DNA of 64,000 nucleotides. Origin: Branchiostoma floridae (taxonomy: Eukaryota; Chordata; Leptocardii; Amphioxiformes; Branchiostomatidae). How positions within the stretch are numbered: position 1 is the stretch's first letter; every line of letters starts with the position of its first letter. The position numbers and the translations under genes are program-made. The notes below the pieces were generated by a model. It saw only the letters and a list, made by a program, of their open reading frames with translations. It was not told the origin of the DNA and searched no databases. The stretch spans positions 7,265,413-7,329,412 of the forward strand of contig NC_049983.1 in NCBI RefSeq assembly GCF_000003815.2, given 5' to 3'. Positions 11,701-23,700 of the stretch are shown piece after piece.

Positions 11701-14700
11701 TCATTGGTGCTTGAACTCTGGTGCTTTGCACATTCGTGTATAGTAAGTTGGTGACCTATTAGTCCTCCCCGGCAAATCTCCCTGTGTCTTCTATATACTT
11801 TGAGAATGCCTTGTACATCATTTTGTTTGTTTCTTCTCCCAGATCTTCTCTCATCCCTGCTAGCGTCACTATGTCCAGCCTTCTCTCTTTCTCCCGTGTA
11901 CTGAGTTCTTGGTATATGTTGTCCACCTCGTTGTACATTCTGTGTCTGCTGGTCTCATACCTTGGGCAGTAGTACAGGAAGTGCTCTGTGCTTTCTCTCT
12001 CCCCACAGGCTTCACAGTTGGGTGACTCTGTGTCGTCTATCCAGTTTCTGTAGGCGTTGAGTGAGGTGTGCCCACTCACCAGCTGGTTTATTGCAATTTG
12101 GGTTGACCTCAGTCCCAGTACTTTGCATTTCTTCTTCATTTGTACATTTATCTTCTGCATGTGTTTGCTGGTAGTATGTAGCTCGCTTCTTCTTTTCCAT
12201 CTTTCTTCTGCTTGTTTTTCTATGTGTTTGAGGGCTTGTTGTCTTGTCCACACTGTATTCATGTTGCTGTTTCTGGCCTCTTCAGCTGCAAGTTTGGCTT
12301 GTTCGTCGGCTAGCTCATTGCCTGCTACTCCCATGTGCCCTGGGCACCATTCAATTTGAATGTTGACTCTCTTCTGCTTCATTTCGTGCAGTTTCTGTCT
12401 TATGTTGTTAACTAGATCGTTATAGGCATCTACTTGGTGAGTGGTGATGACATTTTCTATTGCCGCCTTGCAGTCACATAAGATGAGCACTCTCTCTTCA
12501 CTTCTTTCCCTCTTGCTCAGTGTGCTGAGTGCCAGGTGAAGTCCCTGCAATTCCCCCTCATAGTTGTTTGACTTTGCTGCAACGGGCTTCTTGACAGTGT
12601 ATGGTTCTGTTCTGCCCCAATGTTCGTAGATCACTGCCGAGCATCCTGTCGGACCTGGGTTCCCTAGAGACGATCCGTCCGTAAAGACGACGGTTGTCTT
12701 TGTCTGCTTGATACTTTGCAGTAACTGTGCTATTTCTTCTTTCGCTTGCTCTTTGCTGCATTGGTTGTTCATTTTGGGTGTGAATGACCCTGTTATTCTT
12801 CCAATGGAGAAGGGTGGTAACCTAGCATCAAAGTAGCATTCTTTATCGACTGTCTCAGTTTCCAGCTCACCTTTCAGCTCTTTGAATCTTGTAGCAAGTA
12901 GATGTACGGGTGTACCTCTTCTTTCCTCTGTCAACTCATGTGTAATGGTATCGTAGATGGGGTTGCCCGTGTGTTTTGTGCTGAGCCTTAAATATGCCTG
13001 TGCTTGCCGACATGTGAGATGGATGTCTACAGGAATAGTTCCAGTTAGTGCTTCTAGCGCTTCGGTGCTAGTTCTTTGTTTGCAACCTGTTGCTGCCAGT
13101 AGGGCCCTTCTCTGGATGGGTGCATAGGCATCTTCTTGTTTCTTCCCCGCCATGATAGTGCATTCCGCTCCATATTCTAATATCGGTCTGATCAGTGCTC
13201 GATACAACAACAGGTGCGCTTCCTGGTTTGGGTTCTTCTTCGCATTAGTCACTCTGCTGACTACTTTGAGTGCCTTGTAGGCCTTGTTTTTTGTGTTGTT
13301 GATGTGACTGGTATACGTGAGTCTATCATCTAGTGTGATGCCTACTAGCTTTATTTCCGGGAGAACTTCGATTCTTTTCCCATTGACTCTGATATGGTTG
13401 ACCCGTGTGTCTGCTTGGTGGTTTGCTTGGAATATGAGTGCCTTAGTCTTTGATTCTTCCACCTTCATATTCCATCTCGGGCACCACTGGCTTATGAGTT
13501 TTGCAATTTGAAGCTCCACATGTGTGATCAGATCTCTTAAGTTTGGACCTGTCTTCCAAGCTGCCCCATCGTCTGCGTATTGAAAGTTGCTGAGGTCAAT
13601 GTCACTGTACGCATCAGATGTATATATGTTGCATAACGTAGTAGACAATACTGCACCTTGTGGCACTCCCACCTTGCTTAGGGTTGGTTTTGTTGTTACT
13701 GAGTTTACTCTGAAGGAGATCTCTCTGTCTCTCAGAAAGCCACTCAGATAGCATAGCATTCTCCCCTTAATCCCATGTTTCATCAGCTTGTAGAGGAGGC
13801 CTTCTTGCCAGATTCTATCAAAGCAGCCTTCATAGTCTGCGAACACTGCAACTGTGGATTCCCTTCTCTTCCAACCTTCGTTGATATGTTGTATCATCCT
13901 TAGCACCCCATGTGTGGCTGTTCTGTTCTTCCTATAGGCCTCTTGGTAGGGAGATATGATGCTGTTCACTTCTGTCCACCATGTGAGACGGTTGTTTATT
14001 ATTCTTTCCAGTATCTTCCCTATAACGCTTGACAGAGTGATGGGTCTGTAACTACGTACTTGGTTGTAGTCTTCTTTCCCTGGTTTCTTTATCAGTATCT
14101 TGCAGTCCTGTTTCATTTGCTTGGGAACATGACCTATTATCCACACTCTGTTCAACATATGGTGTAGTGCTATCAACATCCCTTCTCCACCTTTCTTGAG
14201 CATGATTGGTAGAATTCCCTCTAGCGGACTGGGTGAAGATCGTGAGTCCATCTTATGCACCGCTGCTTCAACTTCTTGTAGTGTTATGTCCATGTTGAGG
14301 CTATCTTCATGGGAGGTTTCTTCCAGTGTGTCTGCTTCCTGGAGTCTGTGCATCTCATGTGTTACCACTGCTTTTACTGCGTGTGTGATGCTCTGTTTCC
14401 AGTGTTCTAATTCATCTGGCATATCCACTCCTCCTGGTGCATATTCTTTGCTCACCACCTGTGCTATTTGTTCATCTGTTGTGGCTCTCTCCCCATTCTG
14501 CTGCTTTAGAGGTTGAATCGTGGGCTTGGCATTTCGTCCTAGCTGGTTCTTAATTGCTCTCCAAAATTTCTGAGGGTTGTTTGGGTTCATAGCTTTGAGC
14601 TGTTCATTCCAATATGTGTTTCGTGCCTCTTCCTCCATTTTGTTGAGAGTTTGTTTCTCATTCAGGTACTTTCTCAGGTTGTTGAGGTCTCTCCTCCTTC

Positions 14701-17700
14701 TGAACTTCCTTAGTGCTCTTTTGGTGTTTTTCATCTGCTCTTCCAGGGTTTTATTCCAGTGCCCTTTACTGTGTTGTGTTACTGTCTTCTTTTGGATGAG
14801 CTCTTCGGCACATTCCATTACCCTTTCTTTAAAAATGTCATAGATTTTTTCTGTGTTGTCGTCGTAGTTGTCACGTGAACTGTTGGTTTCTTCGGCCAAC
14901 TTCTGGAAAGCTGTGTCTGTCTTTCTTTCCCATTCTTGCCAATCCACCTTACGCAGGTTCCATCTTTGCTGCTTCTCTAGCTTCTCTTTGGTTCCCACTA
15001 TCATGGTGATGAGGTTATGATCTGTTTGTAGCGGCACCTCTGGCTCCACTCTCCAGTTGCTTATGTGGTTTTGTGTATCTCTGTTTACTATGGTCAAATC
15101 GATGATGCTCTCCTCTCTTGTGGGAGTGTTGTTGTTGATAATTCTAGTCCTACTTGCTTCCATCATAGTGCTTAGCATTTGGCCCAGTTTGTTATCTTTC
15201 CTATCTCCCCAGGATGTATGTCTGGCGTTCAAGTCGCCACATACCACAAGATGCTTCCTTTTTGTGCTTTGATTGTTGATTATGTTCATTACTTCCTGCA
15301 TGGCTAGTTTGTCGTCTGGAGGCACGTATGCAGATATCAAGAGGAAGTTCAAGGTATTTGTGTATATGTTGAGCGCTACAACATCTGCATGTGTAGTCTG
15401 ATCTAGTGGTTCTTCCATTACTTTAATGCTTTCTCTAGTTGCTATTGCGACTCCACCTCCTCTTCTTCCAGTTCTATTTCTTTGTTCCCATTTCCAGGAT
15501 TTTAAGCATACTGGTTGCTCACTTTTGTTCCAAAGTTCTGATAGACAGATTGCGTCGATGTTCTTTTGTTCGCACATTCTCTCGACCAGAGCCGACGAGG
15601 TATTGATTGATCTTATATTAATTTGTGCGATCTTCATTTTCCTGGTATGTATGTTTCTTGTTGGAAGATGCTGCAATGCTTTTGTAGTCACTGCTGTAGG
15701 TCTTTTGTAGATGTTACTATTGTATCTTCGTAGACTATTGCTTTTGCCGTTTCTCGTGTGGGTGATCTTATTTTCTTCTTATGTGAGAGTCTTATTCCTC
15801 TTTTCCGTATGTGAGTTATCAATTATGTATAGTCTCTTTGTTGTTGCAATGTGCTTTTGTTTCCTTGTTTTTATGGTCTTTGCAAATGAGTATGTCTGTT
15901 CGATATTTCTTCCCCTTTTGCAGGTTTAGACTCTGTTTTCAAGCTTTTGCTTCCAGGAGTGGAAAGCTTTACATCTGTTGTCGTTAGCACTGTGTTTCCC
16001 TCCACAGTTAATGCACCTTGGTTTGCAGCTTAGGGTGTGGTTTCTTGCTTCTCCACACCTGGCGCAGGTGGCGTCTTGCTCACACAATTTGGCGATATGT
16101 CCGAAACGATGGCAATTGAAACACCTGATCGGTGTCTGAGTCTTTGTTCTGTATGGTTCAATGTTAACCGTAGCACCGTTTATTATTACGTTCTGTGTGA
16201 AGATGCTTGACAGCTGTCCTTCTGTTGTCTCAATCAGGACAACTTTTAGCGGCTTCCCGGTATCTTGGTATCGGTATCTGTGTGCTTTAACCTTTACTTC
16301 TATCAGCTCTAGTATGCTCTGTTCTATTTCTTCTTCCTTTATGTTGGTTGGTACGTTCTTTAATATAGCCCTTCTTCCATGTGTTTTCTGTGTTCTGTGG
16401 CTTTTGAGCTGTCCTTTATTACTTCCAAAGGCTCCCTCTGTCCAGGGTTTCATCAACTCTTCTGCTGTTTTCTTGTCTTTGCTGTGTACAGCTATTCCTC
16501 CTCTTGGTAGGGAGTATGCAAGTTGGATGTTGTGTGTGATCCCTGGTTTGTACCTGGAAATCTCTGCTAGAATCTTCTGGCTATTTTTGTACGTCTTGGG
16601 GTTTGGTATGCCGTCTATAATGACGACTTCTTCTTTTGCACCTATGTTGTTGTGTGTTCTATCCGTGTTGTGGTTGTTGCACCTTTGGCTTGTGGGTTTG
16701 TGTCCCTTTTCTTCCCTTTGTGTTGTTGTCTTTTGCGGCTTATTTTCCTCGTTGCAACACTCTATTCTTTCTATGTTGTGTTTTCTTAGTTTCTTGATGA
16801 TGCAGTATGCACATGTGTATTCCTCTTCGGTTTTCACAAAGAAGTCAATTGACTGTTTGGTTAACTTTGCACATGTACTGTGCCACCATGAATTGCAGAT
16901 GTCACAGCAGATCCAATTCCCTCCCTCTATATGTTCATCCCCACATATGCACCGATCTTCTTCGTTACTTAGCTGAGTCTGTTGGTTGTTTCTTTCTTGG
17001 TCATGTGTGGTGATTGTTACAGGTTGTGTACTCACGGTTTCTGAGCTTTCTGTACCCCTTGTATGTTGTGCTTTCCCTTTCTTTCCTTCTTCCGTTTCTG
17101 TTTGCCTGTATCCTTCCTCTTGCTTTTTTGACTGCTGCTGAGTTCGTCTTTTGGTTGTTGTTGTTTGTTTCTTGGGCCCTTGTAATCTCTTCCGCTTCTG
17201 GTTTGTGTCTTGTTCATCTGCTTCTTGTTCCGGACTTGTTTTTTCTACCTTTTTTTCCTGGTTGGTCCGCTGTCTTGACTTGTCTGGGTTCACCTCTTGT
17301 GCTTGTATTTTTGCTTGTGCTCTCGTACTAGGCATCTCTCTGTGGACTGGGGGCTTTTCCCACCCCGGGAAATCTGTCAGCGATAGCTCGCCCTTTGTGT
17401 TACTTGACCGCTTTGCTCTTGTCCTCTGGGTTTTTCCCACCCTAGGAATGGTTGTTGTGATGTGGGGATTGGTCCCTCTTGACACTACTGCAGAAAATCC
17501 TTCAGAAGCCCCCGCCAGGTACGATTAAAATCTTGACCCAAGTTCCGTAAATGCCGAGAGTCAGGAAATCCAAGATGGCGGCGCCCTATTCAGCACATGG
17601 CCGATAAAAAACTAATACAAATCACACTAAAAATTTGGACTTTTCAACTAAAAACTAATAAAAAGGTTTTCCTGGTTACTTGTAAGACTCTAAAATACTA

Positions 17701-20700
17701 GATTGGTCAAAAATTGCTTAAAAAACGTATGAAAAAATCAGCTTAGACTAGGCTGTCGCTCAGAACAGCTCCAGGCACGTCCTTCCAGTACACGCATGCG
17801 CACTCCAAGATGTTTTATTACTAAGTTATTACGTAAATTTAAGTGGTGTTTTAAGCTGGGTGCACCAGTGCACCTAATCCCAAAAATTAATTTCGAGCCC
17901 TGCATTAATATAGGATTTTAAAACGCCAGTGGAAGTCCACCAAACAGATCCATTTGTTAAGCGACCGTCCTTTTGAGAATTGTCCATTCACAAGTCTTAA
18001 CAGACAATTAGGTCCAGATTCAGGTCTGAACTAGGACCTGATCCTCTGGACCTGTACTGGAATTTTTTGTACCCACACCAAGTAGTAAACAATACTGACC
18101 TGAAGTGGGGTCGTCTTCGGGCAATGTCACACAGGTGTAGGTGATACCGGGCTGTCCGTACGGTAGCGAGGCCGCGGGGACGTACGACAGGACCTCGAAC
18201 CCTTCCGTCGGCTCCATCTGTACTGTCACGTTCTCCAGGATCTGGTCGTTCAGTGTGTTTGTACAGTCAAACTGGAGGATAGAAAGCAAAATTGAAAGTC
18301 ATTGATCTTGAGGAAAGATGTGAAGAAAGATAAACAAGCTTAAAGTGGCATTTCACTCCAGAAGGGGGTGGTGTTTTCCAATAGAGAATGTGTCAATGAA
18401 TAAGCATACTGAGAAGGCAAATTGCTCATAAGATAGCAAAGAACACATGCTAGTTACAAGATGGGATTTATTAGCAATCCCGAAATTAGTTTTGTAACCT
18501 TACCTAAAAGTTTTGCATTGTATTCAGCCATAGGATTAATTCAATTAGAGGGTACTTGGGGAGTTAAGTACGTGGAGCGACTGGGTACTGTACTTTATCA
18601 TATAATGTGAAGAGGTATGCATTTATTACTTCCTAAAATTAAGATCTATCGGAAAGTAACTCTCCTGTGTGGAGTGGAATGCCCTTTTAAGGTTACCATG
18701 CATATTCCTAAGCAGTTCTATAGGTCTGTAAGATATACACAACAAACAAATAAACAACAACTACTTGCCTGGAACACGATGTGGTTGGTGAAGGTGTGTT
18801 TGATACATCTGACGACGTACTCCGTCTCCGACTCCGTAAGCTGCACCGCTGCGGACGACTTGAAGAGCGGACCCAGGCCTTGGAACTCTGGGATGGCTGC
18901 AAGTTGTTCTGTGGACAAAGACAGAGAAATTCATTAAAACAAACTACATTGCACATCATTTCCAAACTAACAGAATACCAACTGAGAACTCAAATTTTTT
19001 TGTTTCTAAAAAATGATATCATTGTACTAGCAACTTGACATTCTACTAGGTAACAGTCACATTCTGTTGTTGTTGACAATGTCTGTTGTTGTCTGTTCTT
19101 GTTGACAATGAGACTCCTGTTACATGTATAATGTCACATACATGTAGGGCAGCAAATTTCCTTACTCTTTCAGTAGCAGGGTATATTTTTACAGGGAGGT
19201 GTTAATAGCACTTTCTGACAGTCACATTACATTGTATACAGCAAAGACATTCTGACTCAAGCCCAAGTAAGAAAAGGAGACCTGTGTTGAATTTGCATCC
19301 TCTTTTCAAATCTTATTACAGTAGAAGCCAGTTAATTGCACAACGGATTACTGCACACTTCTGTTAATTGCACTGAATAAAAAAATACCAAACCGGTGTG
19401 GTCCAGTTGGATAACTTTGCATTATAGCACCACCCGGATAATTGCACAAAAAACGCTGGCAAATGGAGTGTGCAATTAAACGGCTTCTACTGTATATGAA
19501 GAAAAATCTACGTCAAGATAGTACATTCAGACATAAGATAATGACTTTGGTTTCAATAAGGAAGTTAAGATCTACACTTAAATGCTGAATTTGATTTTGA
19601 TGATGATAAGGGCCAAAAAGCTAGGACGGCTACCTGCGTAGATGTCCTGTCGAGTAGCAGCCACTTTGTCTGGTGCCTTGGCTGCTGGAGTGACCTCCGC
19701 TGGAAAACAAACATCATAATCTATTAGATACATGAAATGACAACATAGGAAACCCTCTAAGACCCCATCAGCAACATGAGCGCCACCTGTTGATGCACTG
19801 TAGAACTGCAGACAGTAAAGACAATTGAATCTTTGACCCCCAACCAAGCCTTCTAACAGCTTCATGAGTGAAAATACAAAAAGAAAGCAAGGCAGGATGA
19901 CATGGAACCAAATGACCACAGCAGGGGTCAGGTTTTAAGAGCCACCTGTAGATACACTGCAGTACTGCAGCTATGATTGCACCTTTGAGCCCTGGCCAAG
20001 CTGTTAACAGCTTCACAAGTCAAGAAACCCAAAGAAAGCTTGACATAGAACCAAGGTACCACAGCAGGGGCTATGTAGTAGCTTCAGATGTCTACCATAA
20101 CCTTACAACCCACCATAGCATCTACTGAAACCTAATATCATTTTGTTTCTTTAGCATATAGAACACACAAATTGTATGCACACACAGGACAGTGCTGACA
20201 ACAATATTCCTTCCAACCCAAACACTCCCAAGGAGATTAGGACAGTACATGTACCTCCATGTAGACCCTCTGCACCAAATATGCGTGCCCCTGTAACGTG
20301 TGAGTGAAATATGCATAATGTATTATACTTAAAAATACATGTATGTACAGTTAGACAAATAGTGTTGTCGATTAGAAAAATAGTGTCGTCATTTAGAAAA
20401 ACAGTGTCGGTTAGAAAAATAATACTGTAAGTTCATCTAAGTTCGCGAGATTTTTAAGTTCGCGTATGTCGCTGAGACCTCTGCTTCGCGAAGTCATCTA
20501 CTCGCGAACATGCATGTTCAATATCGTCCCCCTCCCCACACCCTCCGTCCAAAAGATCCAGTCTCTGAAACTACATGTTTCACTATGATAGCAACTTATA
20601 CCAATGACAGGGCTCAATTGATAACAGACTATTTATTCTTTTCAAACCGAAATAAAAGTTGATTCAACACATATACGATACATAGAGTCATTTATTTATT

Positions 20701-23700
20701 GTATAGAAATGTGCTACTGGCGACAGGACGAAAAAGAAACATGTTAACAAAACTTACGTACACGCCGTGACATGGCTGCGATAACAATTTACTTAGTACA
20801 TTATCCTAGTTTAACTAGATTTCTACGTTACAAACAAAACAAAAAAATAAAACTGAGTAGTACTGGTCTTTACAAATAGAAGTAATGGCTATGGAATTAC
20901 AGCAACTAAGATTTACAACGATGCGGGGAAATTTTAACGACTAGAAACGTGGCAAACAAAACTTCGCTTAGATGTCGAAAAAAAGACGTTTGTTTCATAA
21001 TTCTGAGTTAGAACTGCTGTAAATATAGGAGAGATAAACTCTTCACCTTCTTGTGTACAATTTGTGTCCACAAATTACGCTAAAAGTTTAAAACTTAGCG
21101 CCGTCTTTCACGCCGAAAATATTTCAAAATGGCGCCCGCGTCGCTTGTGTTTGGCATGGGTATCCCGTCAGCCTATGCGGCAAATGTGATTGCGACATAA
21201 CAGAGGTCATTGGCCCTGTTGCGTTCCGTGCGCTATCGTCAAATCACTGCCCAAACAGGCCGAAATGAGCCCCAAAATGAGACAGTGGCTTGGTAGAAAC
21301 ACATTTTTTATTTGAGTACACCAACTTGTTTGAAGGGTAACTATGAACTCTAAGGCGTATTAATGGCACCTTTGGCGGCATGACTGGTGTTGCGGTGTGG
21401 GTGGGAGGGGGGCACTCGCTACCGTCATATCTAATACCGGATCGTAACTTTTGAAAAATAATTGAAACACCAGCTCGCGAACTCAAAGATCTCGCGAACT
21501 CCCGATTTGCTCAAACTCGCGAAATTAAGTGCTCGCGAACATAAATGAACTTACAGTAGTCTGTAACGAAAACTGGACGAAATGGCAAAATGTCCCAATA
21601 AACATATTATACTAGTTCAATATATTCTAAATATAAATCTTATACACCATAATTACTGGCCCTTCTACTATCACTGTTCTGACAGAATGATTAATGCGTG
21701 CCTCAGCCTGAATTTTTTTTTTTGCCACTGGATTTTGATTGGAAATCCTGTCAAAGGTGTGACCATCCTAAGGGGGTTGGGGCATGGTGCCCCTAGAAAA
21801 TTTTGAAATCTAGACCATCTGAAATGCAATTTCTGCAATTTTAAGGGGCAAAGTTCTATCACATAGGACGGAATGGGCAAAAATTTTGTCCGTCCCAAGC
21901 GTCAAAATTCCATCAAAGGACGGAAAGACAGATCAGGGTTGGACAAGTTTTCTAAAATTGACTTGTCCTATCGGGCAAGTACTTAAAAAATTTACTTGTC
22001 CGAACCAACTTTTCACTTGCCCGAAATCTAAATGACATTTTTCTATGTATATTCATGGCCTTCAATGGAATTTTTGTTATTGGCTCTATTTTCTGTGTTA
22101 ATCAATGCTTGATGTCATGACTTTGAAAAGTAGCAAGTACATCAAAATCTCACTCAATGGAGAAAAGCTAACTTGTCCGATCGGGCAAGTGGGGAAGGAC
22201 ATGCACTTGCCCGATTGACATTTTCACTTGCCCGGGACTATAGGGCTAGTGGACTTGTTTATCCCTGCAGATGCTGGCTAGAACACTGGACCAGGTGTGC
22301 CTTCGGATTCCAGTAAACAATCTGAGGCAGAACCACATAGATTTAGATTAGCAAAGAGTGGATATGCCGTTGTCACTTTGAGAATAGTATCTTACCTGCT
22401 TTCTGTTCTGCCAGCGGCTGAGTGGCCAGTGGTACACTCTTCATGTCAAACTGTGTCTCGGAGGGCTCCTGTGTGTAGGAGTGGAGAGCTCGCTCCAGGC
22501 CCACTACAGACACATTCAGACCTGAACAGACAGAAATAAGAAAAACAATAAACATGCTTCTCAAACCAGTTTTAGCATACTGAAAAACTAATCTAAGATT
22601 ATCTTTACAGCATACATGGGCAGTGCTCAAAATACTCAATTCTAAGTCTTGCAAATGCAACCATATTTTGCTTATAGGCACAACTTTCAAACCTAGGTAG
22701 CGCAGTGTGTAACCTGAAATTTTGCAGTTGGAACACCAGTTTTTTCCCCAACCAACATGCATAAGCTTTATAATTTGTATTTATTTCTGGGTAAGATAAA
22801 ACATATCTTTAATAATGTTGGGCTAAAAATTGTTCAATGTTCACAATAACAGTAACCTAAGCTCTGATTGGCTACTTACACACTAACAGAAGAAGAAGAA
22901 CACACCAGCAAAAACAATATGTTTTCACTTCCGGTGAAAACATACTGTATTTAACATAGTATAGTGCTTACCATTGAGGATGTAAGCAGAGTTGAGAGCC
23001 TTGTTGCTCTGTTTCAGCACGTTCAGATAGAAGGTGGCTCTGTCTCTCACCTCATCATCAGTGTCCAACAGGGAACTGGGACAAACATGTATAATGTAGA
23101 TGTTTAGAATTCTGTTTCTACAAAAATCATGTGTATAACTAGCACATGTCTTACATCTGAATGATTGTGCAATATGCAAGTCTGGAAAGCCCTTTGAAGG
23201 AATTAATTCTTTGGTAAATCCTGGTAGATAACAATGAAAAAAAAACACTTGCGACTCAAGCAAAAACAACTGATGAGGGAAATGTCTCAAGATGGGAAGT
23301 GGCATGGCTAAAAGCCCAGACGCTCTGGGTAAGAGTCCCTTGATATACATAATGTACTCTGAGGTTGTGCCCTTAGGAAAGATACTTCAGACGAATTTTG
23401 TCACTTCACTCAGGTTAAAATGAGTAGTACATGTATTACCTAGCTTCAGCTTGGACTGTCAATCGGACAGGACGTGGACTGTCAATCGGACAGGACGTAA
23501 AATGGAGGCCTTGTGTTTGAGTACAGCCTCGAGCACAGAAAAGAACACATCACACTTATAAAAAAAGTAGGGGTTGTGTGTGGATGTGTGGATCAATTAA
23601 ATCTGTCTGGACATGCAGCATGTACTCTTCAGTACAAAGCTGGTGTGCTACAACATAAGGCTATATACCCAGTATGCAACACAAACAAAGAAGAAAAGAT

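Larger units (their letters stand above)
11600..17540 (-). mobile_element. Full-length LINE with RNase H (I-group-like), two intact ORFs
   Basis: Minus-strand order: 5' UTR, ORF1 (17485-15926), a 234 bp spacer, ORF2 (15691-11759), a 3' UTR of about 140 bp, then a (CAA)n tail at about 11620-11600. APE-type endonuclease, RT and a trailing RNase H are the set found in the I/R1/Loa/Ingi/Nimb group; the clade is not resolved by eye. Both ORFs are uninterrupted, so the copy is young and may be active. The 5' boundary is uncertain (17486 to about 17640) and no target duplication was identified. The element lies antisense-free: it reads in the same direction as COPG, within its intron 19. Confidence 0.88.
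11359..17902. mobile_element. CAGGGCTC-family DNA transposon, split by a LINE
   Basis: The ends are inverted: CAGGGCTCAAAAT at 11359 and, read inward from 17902, CAGGGCTCGAAAT. A 5 bp target duplication CATTA sits at 11354-11358 and 17903-17907. Subterminal GGGTGCAC repeats occur at both ends (11379-11455 and 17860-17875). No transposase is seen in the outer parts, so it is non-autonomous. The LINE at about 11600-17540 lies wholly inside, so it arrived later. A related copy is at 54153-54494. Confidence 0.75.
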
